A DNA stretch of 64,000 nucleotides from Thysanoteuthis rhombus (GCA_963457665.1 OY735207.1:60093613-60157612), one strand, 5' to 3'; shown: positions 10,760 through 22,882, counted from the stretch's first letter. Made by a program: numbers and translations. The notes: generated from the sequence alone by a model not told the origin.

Positions 10760-13390
10760 AGAAAAGATGAAAGATATAAAGAGCAGCAATATTCAAATAG
10801 CCTAAAAACTGAACATACAAGCAGATTAATTGTATAATTCTTATTTTACAAGTTATCCAGTCCAAGTTCTTCAATCTGAGGAAAGATTCATTTATATAAT
10901 ATATTGAGGATGATTTTGGTTTCTAAGGTAACATGATGGTTGTTAGTGAGATTATCTCATAGACCAGTTTGTTCGAGTAGAGAGTTTGATACTCATTGAA
11001 TAAGTAACCATTTACAGGATACTTGAGTAAATATCCAGCTTATAATGTATCCCTACTTTTTGAAAAAATAAGTAAATAAAATTTGATAAAATCATGAGAG
11101 CTGATTGTTTATCTTAAAGATATGTTCAAAGCAGCTTCTGGTAGAAAGAAAAAAAAAAAGAAGTTTAGTTAAAAATTTAGAAAAAAATCTTTGATGTTTA
11201 TATCTAAACTAGTTGCATTTTATTCACATGGAGCTTATTCACAGTGAGCTTGGAAAATGACGTTCAGTTGACCTCAAGAGATTTTTTATTACTTCATACA
11301 TTTATTTTATTCTTTAAATTCAGCACTTATATTACATCATTAGAACATGAATGAAATTGTATATTAGTACATCCCTTAGCATGACAGAGGACATCTGCAC
11401 ACTTGCATACAAGTAGATAACACTTAAAATGCTTAAGAAAAAGAAAGCATACAGTGCTATGTGATGAACCATGAAAACATTTACACTCAATTTAACGTTG
11501 AATGTATTGAGCACTTTATAGAATAAACCCATCATACATTGGATATTGTATTATATGGCATTCTTGATTTGTACTGTGTATATATGTATGATATGCACCC
11601 ATTGAATGTCAACTTTTCATGCCTGTCACACTCTTTGGGAATGTTTTTTGTTCTTGTATTGCTAGCTGATGAGTACTTAAGCACAAAATGTTGACATTCA
11701 TCGGGTATATATCCTTGAAAATTTTATTTCATATTTTAACAACTCTTTTTATTTTGAAAAATATTGAGCACTGTAATTAAATATCAATAATGGAAAAAAA
11801 ATCTCTCCATTTCTTTATATTGTGTGTGTACGTATATATATATATATTTTAAATAAGTGGATTCTTGATTTTAAAAGTTTTAGGTAATAATGATAACAGT
11901 TGCTATGAACAAAGACTGTATGCATTTTCTTTGGGGGGGGAGGGGTCACCCTGTACATAGCGAACAAGACTTCTTTTGATAGCAGTAATAATAAATCTTA
12001 GTCCCTATCCCTTGAAAATGAGATGGGGTGAGGGTGCTGAGGGGGACAGATTTTGGGTAGTATCTTCTGTGTTCTGAGTGGATGGCGACACTTGGCACAT
12101 AATCTTTGCACTTCCTTGAAATGATAAGTAAAGATAAGTAAAGAACCATTTAAAAAAAGTCATAAAATAAAAGGAAAATGTTGAGATAAAAAAAATTCCT
12201 ATCAAAAAGCAAAGTAGTGAGAAGGTAAATAGACCAGAGACAAGTTCGGTCAAGCTAGTAATCTTGACCTGGAGAAGATACCAGAAAATTGAACAGAATT
12301 CTTGTCCCCAGTGGGAAAAAGTGTGTGTGTGTGTGTAGGGGATCTGTGTCTGGTCTTGAGGGTCTGTCATGTATTTATCTCCATTGTCTCGATTGGGAAA
12401 CTTTGTTATTCCTTTCTTCACTTATCAAACAAAAAAATTCAAGTTATTCCTATAATTATCTATACTTGCATTACTTTCTATGCAGGTTGATAAACTATTC
12501 CAGCGTTTCAAAATTCTTTGGGAGAAAAAAAATAACCAAAAAAATAAAACAACAAAAAAACCCAACAACAAAACTCACTTTTTCTTATATTTCGATGACA
12601 TTCTGTATGCAGCCTGTAGAAAGATTCTACCAGGTGGAATGATGAGTTTTGGCCGCTTTGATTGTTTACATTTTATAAGCAAAGATATTTTGTTTACAAA
12701 TGGTAAGACTTCTCAATTCTCAACCTAATTTGCTGAAATTTGGCTTCGACAAAAACCCAAGGACTGAAAAATGGTGAATTATTCTCTATCCGATTGTTTG
12801 TTCACATTTTTATTTGTAAATAACCATACGTCAACCAGCAAGAAATATTGAACTAAAGAATTGCTGAACCGATTAGAATGAAACTTGTTATACAGGTTCT
12901 GGGGTACCTAGAGACTGAAAATATGTCTTTGAGAATTCAGAGTTAACTGTCTTGATAAACAACTAATTGCTTCTTTCCACCCCAACTATTTTCTGCCGGG
13001 GACCTTTATACTTCTATAAGATTTATTCTTAAGGAATTCATTGCTATTGAAGTTATTTCCATTAATATCTCATCTCAAAAATTCCGAGATATGCTATTGA
13101 AGTTGTCCAACATCTTGATACAAAGCAAAATTGTAGACTGTCATTGATCCCATTTCCCTGTCCTTAGACTCAAGTACTTAACACCCGAGATACGTAGATA
13201 AATGTCGTCTTCTGCTCACCCTCAAACCAATAACTTAGGGAGAGCTGTCAAGAGGGATATTTGTGTCAGTGAGTTTCCCTAAGTGTGTGTGAGTATCAAT
13301 AAGTCTGCAGCCAAACAGTTATTGAATTTTGATCAGAAATTCTCTCTGTATAATGTTTGATGAATGAACAAGTGATGGGTTAATAGCATC
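10760..13390. other. Non-coding, mostly unassigned
   Basis: AT-rich. A GT/TA microsatellite lies at 11821-11848, and GT repeats near 12320. At 12840-12920 there is a 'gctgaaccgattagaatgaaac' type sentence that is common in dispersed animal repeats. No exon with credible splice borders was seen. Confidence 0.35.
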
Positions 13391-13479
13391 AACAATGAAA
13401 GGAAATTATGTTGAAAAATTGATATTTGTTGTGAAAATAAATGCTTTTTTCATCATTAGGCAGCAGACTTGTTTATGCA

Positions 13480-13521
13480 CCTCACTGAAGATATGTAATA
13501 CATCGAAACAGCTGTCTGTGG
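13480..13521 (+). ncRNA. Type I hammerhead ribozyme motif, upstream copy
   Basis: The core is CTGAAGA at 13485-13491, helix II arms TATGT/ACATC (13492-13496/13500-13504; outer pair mismatched) with loop AAT, then GAAA at 13505-13508. Helix III is the self-complementary ACAGCTGT without a loop, and the cleavage triplet GTC ends at 13516. Helix I pairs 13480-13484 with 13517-13521, with one T.T mismatch. Loopless palindromic helix III is known from hammerheads that cleave as dimers. The motif is seen in the sequence; activity is inferred. Confidence 0.7.
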
Positions 13522-13821
13522 ATGACACAATAATTAATGCTCCTCTATTCAGGGTTGAGCACTCTTCAAGTGAGGTAACTCATCCATTGTAAGCTTATGC
13601 AATGCTCTTCCATAGGAATAGAGCACTCTGGTGGATGAGGAGTTTCTGTGTAAATGAATATATCGTTTAAATTCAGACTTACTGACTACCCAGTTCCATA
13701 GTGCAGAGGTAGGATATCGGCCTCCGGGTCCGATGTGAGGGTTTTAATTCAGCCTCGTGGCACTGGATGGGATAAAGTCTATAGTCATACTGAAGAGATG
13801 TAATACATCGAAACAGCTGTC
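13517..13821 (+). mobile_element. 305-nt unit bounded by two hammerhead sites (retrozyme-like)
   Basis: The unit runs from one predicted cleavage site to the next. Its first half has an imperfect internal duplication: 'gctc.tc.at....gagcactct....gagg' occurs near 13540 and again near 13603. Its second half (about 13690-13757) is tRNA-like. It has box A-like tagtgcagaggtagg, an anticodon-type hairpin with arms ATCGG/CCGAT, and box B-like ggttttaattc. Past the second hammerhead, tgtggatgacac repeats the start of the unit and then runs into a (TA)n tract. This is the layout of a partial tandem array. Known relatives by layout are metazoan retrozymes and the SINE-like hammerhead satellites of schistosomes. 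No coding capacity. Confidence 0.6.
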
Positions 13822-13826
13822 TGTGG
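13785..13826 (+). ncRNA. Type I hammerhead ribozyme motif, downstream copy
   Basis: The core is CTGAAGA at 13790-13796. Helix II is a perfect GATGT/ACATC (13797-13801/13805-13809) with loop AAT, followed by GAAA at 13810-13813. Helix III is the palindrome ACAGCTGT, and the cleavage triplet GTC ends at 13821. Helix I pairs 13785-13789 with 13822-13826 over five positions (A-T, T.G, A-T, C-G, T.G). This copy is more regular than the one 305 bases upstream. Confidence 0.78.
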
Positions 13827-13832
13827 ATGACA

Positions 13833-13845
13833 CTATATATATATA

Positions 13846-13889
<44 letters not shown>

Positions 13890-13908
13890 TATGTATGTAT
13901 ATATATAA
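13833..13908. repeat. (TA)n microsatellite
   Basis: Long TA tract with GT/CA interruptions, directly following the second hammerhead copy. Confidence 0.95.
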
Positions 13909-14490
13909 ATTGGATACAAAACGGAAAACATACAGAACACTTATCATAATGTGGTCTGTTATAGCACGGTTTGCATTATACCATAGGTAGATGGTGGACA
14001 CCAATATAGCTAGATATTTTGCTTTAAAACAGCCATATTGGCAACTGGTTATCGTGGCTTGGTTATAACACTTGACTTTCTTGAACCCCGACACCAACAA
14101 TTTAATCAGAGCAGGGGGCGATGACTGTATTACTGTTTTTTCCTGTTGAGTTGATTAAAATAAGCAGTCAAAACATGGAGAAAATGTTATCATTAATTTC
14201 TTGTGTCAGCTGTCATGTGGATCTTTGGCTGCTGCACCCACAACTTGTTGGTGACCACACTATTCTTGCTCATTGAAAGGTATTGGCAGGGAAAAAGAAA
14301 ATGTAACAAAAACTATGAAACTAAACAAAGCTAAGAATAAAGTAGAGCGAGTCTGGTAAGTAAAGAGTCTACCTAGAACAAGTTAATGACAAGTATGGTA
14401 CAAAATAAAAGGTACGACCAACTGGATTGTTGAAAGTAGTTGAAACTTAATGATTCAGCAAAAAGCTTCATGTCGAGAGAACATAGACTA
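13909..14490. other. Non-coding, no recognised element
   Basis: No repeat partner or coding signal seen. Confidence 0.35.
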
Positions 14491-14493
14491 GAT

Positions 14494-14708
14494 ACATGGT
14501 GTCAGCAGGAAAAATTTGCAAAAACCGAAACTTGGAGTCGCTACCTCAAAAAATATTTTCATGCCAGTTTGACAGCTAAAATGCGCTAAATAAAAAAAAC
14601 AAACAAACCCCCAGACAGATGCCGAAATGTTCAAGCACTTTCATGCTGATTTATCAATTTCAGTGCCGCCAAATTTTTATTTGTGAAAGATAGATTTAAC
14701 ATTCATAT
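14494..14708 (+). mobile_element. R2 repeat, copy 1
   Basis: Aligns with the element nested in R1 at 42551-42753. Shared blocks are 'gtcagcaggaaaaattt', 'aaaatattttc.tgc.agtttgac.gctaa', 'gttcaagcactttc', 'tttttatttgt.aaaga'. Its termini are more decayed than in copy 2. Confidence 0.6.
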
Positions 14709-14820
14709 AGACTAAATGCAAGACGTGGCAGGTAAGATGGGTAAGATGAAAATTTGAAAGAAAAAAAATTTTTTTATATGCTTGCCTCATCTTGCATTGA
14801 TATAAGCATTATGCTGGGTG

Positions 14821-14890
14821 TGCTTTGTGATCGAGATAATCATGCATTTCCTACTGATATCAGAGGTTGGGGTTCAAGCCTGGGTAAGAG
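14821..14890 (+). mobile_element. tRNA-like SINE head
   Basis: Box A-like tgatcgagataatcatgc lies at 14828-14845 and box B-like ggggttcaagcc at 14869-14880. It sits at the left edge of the foldback structure that follows. Confidence 0.45.
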
Positions 14891-14892
14891 CA

Positions 14893-15218
14893 AAGATTTT
14901 AATTGCTGATTTTCAAGATAAGAAGGCCCTTCCCACTTACCAGAATGGATTAACAGTCTCCCTAATTAGTAGGCCCCTGCCCCACCATATTGTCTTTACG
15001 CCAGACAAAATGAAATTAACTAACCTGGAGGTGCAAAGTGGCCAAACTGTTAACGACACAGAAAATGGAATCTGTGGACCAGATTCAGACTTTGCACCTT
15101 CAGTTTACTAAATGTCATTTAGTCTGGCATAAAGCCAATATTGGAGGAGGAGGGGGGGGGCTACAAATCCAATTTGCTGGGAAGGTCTTTATCCTGAGAA
15201 TCTGCAATTAAAATCTGG
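14893..15218. repeat. Large imperfect foldback (inverted repeat)
   Basis: The left arm, 14893-15040, is inverted at 15088-15218. Matching pairs are gattttaattgc with gcaattaaaatc, aaggcccttccca with tgggaaggtctt, ccatattg with caatattgg, gccagac with gtctggc, and ggtgcaaagt with actttgcacc. The central loop is about 47 bp. The minus arm contains a poly-G run. The frame at 14818-15111 is part of the left arm and not a gene. Confidence 0.75.
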
Positions 15219-15259
15219 TTAATGATCACTTTGCACTAATGCTGGGGGGGGGGGGGGCG

Positions 15260-16130
15260 TATAAATCCATTTCCTAACCCAAAAACCATGGGAAAAATAG
15301 CAGAGCTGATGGAGCCCTCCAAGACCAATAAGGTAAACCTCCTAAGATAGAGAGATGCAAGGCCTTTTTAGCATGGTGTGTCGAAATTAAATTTTTTTTT
15401 TTATTATTACCGTTATCGGAGTATCATAAGTATTTTTGTGTTGGGTAAATGCTTATAGATAAGTGGCCTAATTTTCAAATATCTCAATAAAACTAAAATA
15501 TACAATAAGATATAACTTGAAATTTCAAAAGATACTCATGAGACTAGGATAATAAAATAAAATTAAAAATGTTTTTTTTTTCTCAAAGTTCACTGTGTTC
15601 CCTAATAACATGCTGACACGCGTATCACAGGTTCGCCATCGTTGATCTATCAGGTCTACTCCCCCCCCCCAAAAAAAACAACAAACCTCACTGCCTGGCA
15701 GTTGCCTTGGCTGTCTTGGCACCAAGGACTCATCTCAACTTTGAAAAAACAACCTTGCAAGCTGGGAATGACCTAACAATAGAAGCATTGTACTTTTTGC
15801 TTAGCCTAGGCATTTTTCCTTCTGTTAGTTACTTTAACAAGGTAGTAAACATCACCCCCCCCATTACTTCCTCCACTTGGCTCAGTCAGTTTAACAAGTA
15901 GCACTAGAAAGGTCATTGGGTCAATAAATTCAACACAGACCCTCCTTTTGGAAGTATAAATCTGCACTGGGAATTTAATAATCCACCAATTATTTAGATA
16001 TTTTCATAAGAGACACAAATCTGAAACATTTTTGTTCAATGATTACAGCAATGGAAACTTGACCAAGATTTTATGTCAATTGATGCCTGTTCCAAAACAT
16101 CAATAAGAGAGGGGAGTTTCAAGATAAACA
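15260..16130. other. Non-coding, no recognised element
   Basis: Contains T, A and C homopolymers. The block 'ataaatccattt' after a poly-G at 15242-15258 echoes the right arm of the preceding foldback. Confidence 0.35.
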
Positions 16131-16135
16131 CAAAC

Positions 16136-16523
16136 ATGTCTGGTTAGTGACTCAATAGAAACCATCACATGTCCAATTTTTGCCAACATGCTGTGTTGGG
16201 GGTGATTAATTAAAAAATTGGAAAAACAGTTCATTAATGATTTTGTTGACCAATGATCACTACAAGAAGTTAATTTTTAAGAAACAAGCAAGGTTCAAAC
16301 TAAGGGATCAATTTAGCATTTATTTACATTGCAAATTGAACTCCTCACTAAAAACCAATTCCAAATGAGGATAAAAAAACAAGAAACAAACGTTTCATCT
16401 AGACATAAGTAAATGTTCAAATTTTCCACCCTTAAGCTCCGTTGGTGTGGCCTGTATGCATGACACATACATAGCCTGCCAGATTGACTTGAAAACTGAA
16501 GAAACGTTTGTTGACAGTTTCCT
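16136..16523 (+). mobile_element. R1 repeat, near full length
   Basis: Starts catgtctggttagtgactc and contains gattaattaaaaaattgg, tagcatttatttacat, tctagacataagtaaatg, cctgtatgcatgacacatac and agcctgccagattgactt. It ends gttgacagtttcc. Confidence 0.8.
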
Positions 16524-17203
16524 ACACACCTCAACAAAAATATTGAGCCCGATGCCCCCTAAAATAACATCATCAAAATGGATGACACCTTACAAATTTG
16601 GCTATGGATTGCCATGCTACACAGTCAGTTTACATCTGGTAGTAGTAGATATAATAGTCTTAAGTTGTCTACATTTCTGTGATGGAGTATTTTTGACTTT
16701 TTTCCCCAACTGTAACAAGATTAATCCTGACCAAAATTAAGGGTGTAAACCAACAGGTAAAAATCACATTCCCAACAATGTTTTGAACTCCTCATCAACT
16801 GTTTACCAGGAAGTTGTCTTACTGACCGAGTCAATTTGATAAATTGGACATTCACGAGAATTTATGATACAGATATGCATGGGTTTATTTCATTCTAATA
16901 AATAAATTCATTTATACAAAAAATGTTTTTATTTTTTAAAAATCTCTTATTTATACAATACAAATGTTGCAGTAATCATCCTCAGTCGGAATAGAATTCT
17001 GAGGAGTTTGACCCTGAAGCAGCTAGGTTTGTCGGTGTTACTTTTTTATGAGTTTTTCCTTAATTGTATTACCATAACTTTTTATCAGAATAATCTGAAT
17101 GTTTAGCACCTCAAGGGGAAAATTTCAGCTTGAAACTATGCCTAGGTTATTTGTTGAGATTATGCCTATTTATTGATTTTTAAGCATTTGAATTAAATAT
17201 CAA
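16524..17203. other. Non-coding, no recognised element
   Basis: AT-rich spacer between two R1 copies. An open frame runs to 16740 without recognisable domains. Confidence 0.35.
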
Positions 17204-17591
17204 CATATCTGGTTAGCCACATAATAGAAACAGTCACGTGACCAATGCCTTCTGGCAGCATGCCATGCTGGGGTTGATCGATGTTACCTCTCTTGCCTTT
17301 TGTTGTGATCACCCCACCACCCTGAAGAAACAAGTGCGAACACAGCCAGACACAAACTAAGGTTCTAATTCACCATAAACATACATTATAAATTGCTCCC
17401 TTCACCACATACGAAATCTCATTTTGGAAATAAATCCTAATTAAACCTGTTTTTTCTAAACATAAGTATTAAAAGTTGAAATAATCAGCCCTCTAGCTCA
17501 ATTGACATGGCCTGTATGCGAGACAAATACATGTACATAGCCAGACAGACCCACTTGAAAACTGAATAAATCTATGGTGGCAGTTTCTAAA
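17204..17591 (+). mobile_element. R1 repeat, near full length
   Basis: Starts catatctggttagccaca and has gcatgccatgctggggttgatc, a shortened gatcaat region, a 'caccataaacatacatt' block, ctgtatgcgagacaaatac, and ends ggcagtttctaa. Confidence 0.75.
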
Positions 17592-17707
17592 AAAAATATC
17601 AACTAGCATTCCAAGGGAAATCATGAATCACTACCACTCATATGTGCTTATTTCTATCACAGAAATTTAGCATAAACTTAGTTAGCTTAGAGCTGAGCTA
17701 AGTCCAG

Positions 17708-17708
<1 letters not shown>

Positions 17709-17739
<31 letters not shown>
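17709..17739. repeat. (TA)n microsatellite
   Basis: Uninterrupted TA run. Confidence 0.95.
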
Positions 17740-17742
<3 letters not shown>

Positions 17743-17764
17743 TGTCAGATCACATGAATAACGG

Positions 17765-18670
17765 ACTCAGCAAAAGTGTTTAAACTGGTTTGTTGTGGGT
17801 ATTGGTGATTAATAACAAAAACAATTACATGCACAGCAGACTAGATATGTGAAAAGTTGTTTTTTTCCTCATTCTCCAGACGACCAATATCTTTTGGCAG
17901 CATGTTATTGCATTTGAAATATTCCTCATCTTTTATTTAGAAAGGAATAGGGGTAAAAAGAAATTCAAGTAGTTTACTTGAGTGGTACAGAGAGAGAAGG
18001 GGAGAAAGCTAAGTCTGTTAGTATGATAAAAGGGTAGGAAGAGAGGTAAAGGTAATAAAGTTAGGTAGTTTACTGAGTGGGTGATGGAAAATTTTGGCAT
18101 ATGAATCATTCATGTTTGAATAACAACAATTAGATTGAAATCATAGACTGGCACCAAAGATAAGAGTTAAAAGATATATGCATAGTTTGAGAGAAATATA
18201 AAGACAGGAGATATTTAGGTTTACTTTAGGTGTCAACTGACAAATTTTCCCATGGATACACTTAGTGTACATAAGTTTTAGAACCAATGAATAGTCTAAA
18301 ACCAGCAAGTGTGTTTAAACCGGTCTGTTATGGGTAGAGGAGATTAATAACAATGACAGTTACTTAACAGATGAGAAAAGGTGGGTTTTTTTCCCTCAAT
18401 AGGCCGTTTTCAAAAAATAAGGGTGAACACAATTTGAGAGACCAATTTAGCATAAACTTATATTGAAAATTGAGCCCTACACTGTTACATCATTTTGGAG
18501 GGGAATCAAAAAACATTTTCCCCCACTCATTAAGGAGGGTCTGCGCAAAATTTCAAGTTTCTACTATGAACGGTCAAGCTAGGCAAATATGGATACGAAT
18601 ACAGATAGATGTCAGAACACATGAATTCCCTAAAACAAACAACAGTATCTAAACCAATATTGAGGGTAGC
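17765..18670 (+). repeat. Diverged repeated block with R1 pieces
   Basis: The sentence 'gtgtttaaac.ggt.tgtt.tgggta' plus 'gattaataacaa' occurs near 17777 and again near 18309. A third weak copy (atctaaaccaatattgagggtagcaatgattaataa) lies near 18645. R1 fragments lie inside: 17878-17913 (accaatatcttttggcagca) and 18421-18525 (gaccaatttagcataaactt). This looks like serial duplication of a composite segment. Confidence 0.5.
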
Positions 18671-19805
18671 AATGATTAATAAACTGACGCTTGAAAATTC
18701 ATTTTGTACTGACTAAGTAAAAATGATTAATACAAATTTGCATACAAAAAATATGATAAGGAAAAGAGAAAATCAAGATGAATTCATAATTGTGTGTATT
18801 ACTTATGGGATTTAAATCTGAAAATCCCATAACTGCAGAGAGGATTATGTGTTTGTTACTTACTGAAGAGTCATTTCTAATGTGATAGTATTGAACAATT
18901 TCTATAGCATAATTATGTAGAATAATCCTTTTCACTCATTAAGATCAGTTACATGGAGATGATAAACATTTATATCCGTACCTCAAATGAATGATAGTAT
19001 CCCGTGCAAATATCAAAACTAATCATGTTAAACAAAAAAAAAAAAAGAGAGGAAAAAAAAAAGAAAGAAAGAATAAGGTGACTAGGGTGAGGGCAAAAAA
19101 TATGTTGCGACTTGGGGGGCAAAAATGTTGCGACTGAGGGTAGAAAAATGTGACGAGAAAATTTATCAAAACAATGCAAGTCAACCAATCTTTACAGCAA
19201 TTTTTCAGGATATTTTATCCTTATCTTTCTTCCTACTCCCAACAGAGAAGTGATTGCAGGGATTTACTTTGAGATAAGGATGGATTACAAAACAAAATCT
19301 AATAGATTAAAGGCAAAAGGTGTCGGCTTTAGGTAAGGATAGAGGATTAGGCAATATCTGAAATATCCCTTAATATTAATAAGGTCAGAGACAGAAGGTC
19401 AAAGTCAAACTGCTTACAAAAAAGAGACCAGTCGCATGAGATATTCTCACTTTTATAGGGCAAGGGTAGACAAAAATCAATCAATGAAGGCAAAATACTA
19501 AAGTCTTTATCTGTAACTTTCGAAATTTTTTTTCCTTTTTTTTCACATTACTTGGGTGAGCTTTTGAAAACATACTCAAGATCTATAATGTACCAAGAAA
19601 ATGCTTTTTTTCTTGTGGTGGGGAAAAGGTTTGGTAATCAATGATATGTTTGCAATATGAAAACAATGAAAAAATAGATAAACCAAAACCTATCTTAGCC
19701 AAAGAACTATCGATACCAGGTTGAAACTTGATACGGTAGATAATGGAACACTGCCCCAAAACTTAGATTCTGGAACACAGGATATAATTTTTAAATCAGT
19801 CAAAT
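18671..19805. other. Non-coding, no recognised element
   Basis: A purine-rich stretch lies at 19034-19070. Tandem-like 'atgttgcgactt.gggg.aaaa' and 'atgttgcgactgaggg' occur near 19100-19140. No gene signal. Confidence 0.35.
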
Positions 19806-19810
19806 TCTAT

Positions 19811-19961
19811 AGACGTATGGAGTAAATGTTGAAATTTCCAGTCCAACTTCTAGCATCATTGGTATGACCTGTCTGCATGGTTGATAGGTTTCTTCAAGTT
19901 TCAAGTGCCAGCTTATGCTGGCTACAGTTTTTGTGACAGTTCCAGTTGATGGTTTCCAATG
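19811..19961 (+). mobile_element. R1 repeat, 3' fragment
   Basis: Carries only the R1 3' third: gacgtatggagtaaatgttg, 'gtatgacctgtctgcatgg', a diverged middle, and gttgatggtttccaatg. Confidence 0.7.
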
Positions 19962-20124
19962 AATGAAATCATTGTCAGGTTTGGGAGCGAAAATAAATGA
20001 ATTACAACTTAGTACATGACTTTTACTGCTAAACTAATTAAATAGGTAAAAAATTATTTATTCCAAGTTTTTTTTACAACAGACATTTTATATACTCAAA
20101 CTGAAAGTGCATATATTCAAATAG

Positions 20125-20200
20125 TTTCTATGTTGCTTTAGCATGTCTGCCTCATATGCAGAAGGTCCTGGTTTTGGTTCCCAGTAGGAGTGAAGAGTGT
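20125..20200 (+). mobile_element. tRNA-like SINE head
   Basis: Box A-like gctttagcatgtctgcc lies at 20135-20151 and box B-like ggttttggttccc at 20170-20182, 18 bases apart. The following ~270 bp, open in one frame to 20471, is probably SINE body and shows no protein domain. Confidence 0.55.
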
Positions 20201-22215
20201 GGAAAACCCTTCATTAGGACAAATTTCTCAGTGCACTCAGCAGCTCATTAAGTACACTCCAATCTATGTGATTAGGGTGGAAGTATCCCTATGGGGAACT
20301 TACATCCTGCCAAAGGGGGTGGTCATAAAAACTTGTAAAAATAAAGTCCCGGTCTCGACCAGACTAGCAAGAATCATTAAGCTGATGCATGCGATGGAAA
20401 CAGACTTCAACATTGGCTTCCATACTCAAGACGGGAGATGTGGCATGTTTTATGTTGCTTTGCCTGATTGAGGCAAACTGCCCAGTTTCCAATTGACTGG
20501 AATCTATTGTAGTTATGTACGTAAGCTATTTAAATGTAAGAAATATGCATCATTGTCAGACAAGGTCATCCGATACAGAGGATACTTACATCTGCATGTA
20601 TCACAGACTATTTCATTACCTTTGTAATATTGCTTGATCTTAATAAGTAGTGCCTTTATGCTGGCTACAGTTTCACTTGTATTTGCTTAGGCTCCATATA
20701 TCTTGTGCTACTCACTTGGCCCATTTGCAATATGTGAAATGGACTTAGATGTGACAAGTACTGAAGAGGTGTTACTCGCTTCACACCGAGCTGGGGGAGA
20801 AGAGATGGGCTCATGCATTTCCCAAGAGCCTCAGTTTAAAGTGAACAAACTGTCTCAGCCCGGGTTAAAACTTGGCTCGCAGAGTCCATTCTCTGTGCAG
20901 TTACCTGCTCAAACGATCCACACCTTTCTTGATCCAAATTAGAAGTTGTAATGAGAGGATGTACACTTATAGTCAAATGATTTAAAATTCCATTTTCTGA
21001 CAGAAGTCGAAAAAAAAAAAAAAAATATATATATAGATGTGATGCTGAAGTATCTGCTCCTTGTCAAACTTATTTCCATAATCTTTTCCTAAGATGAAAA
21101 GATCAGATTATACAAGGCAATGTTAAAGTTACATAGAAATTTGAAACAATAACTTTTTTTTTTTCCTTTTCTCAGATACGTAAAGGATCTCTTGGAAGTC
21201 CACCATAGAAAAGTACACAACTGAGGAATGGACTGAATTAATAGAATTTTACTTTGAATACCTTCAACATTATTAATTCAAGGAGTAAGTTGTCGTTATT
21301 TAAACGTACGGACATTGCCATCTGTGTCAAGGATAGTCATTTGCTTGCACGTTTTTGAGATTTGGACTCCATTAGTGATCACCCACAAATAGAGAGATAA
21401 CATTCAGTTTGAAATGCGGAAAATCATACACCTGTGCAGAGGAGCAGATATTCTTCGAAATGTTATGCAAAATGTTATAGAAAGAACCAGAATTTATAAA
21501 GTTGAAAATGGTGGGCATTTGAAAGAAACAATTTTCTGTAAAGGTTAATCAAATTCAAATTCAAATTCCCCTTGTTTATAAATTTCATTTGTAGAAAACA
21601 ATTCTAAAAAATCATTAAGATTAAAAAGATATGAATGTTTTAAACTCATCGTGACTTTTGAGCCATCCTGTATAAAAACATCTGACACCGGCAAAAAATT
21701 GCTTCTCTGGCATTTCCAAAAGAAAGATGGATGAAATAAATAAAAGGTTGCTCCCTCTTTACAATTTCAATATGGTGTCTGAAAGACAACAAAGCAATTC
21801 TTTATCATCACTTTTGGTTAAAATAATCATTCCAGGCTTCTAAGATCTTCCAGAGCTGAACCAAAACCAAATTCCAAACAAAAAACAGGCATTATACATG
21901 ATATGGTAAGACGATTTTCCTTGTCTATACGTTCATTTTTTTTCCACCCTGTTTCACCTGAGTATTCTCCGGTCTTTGTTGAGTGTTGTTGGTTCTCGTG
22001 TGGAATCATCACTTAGAGCATGTTTGGTCGAACAAGACATATCTGTTTTTCAAAAAAAATATCTTAGAAATAAAATGATGTAGTACAAGTGCCCCCTCCC
22101 CACAGATCTTGAGATTTCAAGGACCAAGTCTTTAGAAGGGGGGGTTAGTGGAGTACTGATGCCAATTTTTAGTCTGTAGACAAAGGTATGGCTAGAAGTG
22201 CAGGAAAACACACAT
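20201..22215. other. Non-coding, mostly unassigned
   Basis: The two longer plus-strand frames (20190-20471 and 20703-20942) lack domains and splice context. Weak inverted ends, 'gaagtatctgctcc' at 21046 and 'ggagcagatattcttc' at 21442, may mark another foldback of about 400 bp. Confidence 0.35.
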
Positions 22216-22446
22216 AAAAAGGGTTGAACCCTTCACCATCTTTGATGGTTATGGTTGTTCATTTATTCTTCTAATTCTACTAGCAAATGGTAGAGAAAAA
22301 AAAAACAAAAACATTTTCCAGGTATAATAAGATGTTTAAATTTTCAGCACTATCTTCAGTGCTACAGCCTGTACATGCCACACATAGCCAGCCTAACCTA
22401 AAAACTGAAGAAACTTATGCTGACAGTTTTGGTTGATGGTTTCTGA
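22216..22446 (+). mobile_element. R1 repeat, 3' part
   Basis: Begins near gggttgaacccttcacc. It continues with ataataagatgtttaaattt, cctgtacatgccacacatag and gccagcctaacct, and ends gttgatggtttctgat. Confidence 0.7.
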
Positions 22447-22745
22447 TAAAACTAACTGTTAAATTAACAGCAGCAGGAGCAGCTCAGTTACTGCATTGGA
22501 AATCTAAATGCAACAGTAACTCCAATTATACAGGGTGGGGTAAAATAAGCTGAACACAGTTTTCTCTGTAAACAAATGGTCCCTTCCAGTCAAAGTTGCA
22601 GATAGAGAAACATAGAAACAAGAGGTCATCCCCAGATAACTTCAAGTGGAAGGGCTCATTGTGTGACCCAGGTTAATTTCTGTCATTCGCAATTGAGCCA
22701 TAGAACTGCAATGACTGAAATTTCAGTTGTCAGTAGTTAATGGGT
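22447..22745 (+). repeat. R11 repeat, copy 1
   Basis: Aligns with the minus strand of 30085-30535. Shared blocks are gcagcaggagcagc, aattatacagg, 'aaacaa.tgg.ccc', 'acttcaagtgg', 'attgtgt', 'catt.gca.tgagccatagaactg'. This copy lacks the SINE that interrupts copy 2. Confidence 0.6.
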
Positions 22746-22880
22746 TAATTTCTTTTTAGATATTTGTTAGGCTGGGAATTCGTCGACCTTAAACGGGTGC
22801 TGAACATACATTGATTATAGTTTTATTTGTTGTCTGAGATGCATAGTTCCCAAGTTATAAGGGTACAAACACACACACAC

Positions 22881-22882
<2 letters not shown>

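Noticed and set aside
10522-10789. Minus-strand frame containing NGRW, considered as the missing first PAFAH1B exon
   Set aside because: The word lies in a two-unit tandem repeat. No VEDVQGD-like sequence precedes it and no donor site follows.
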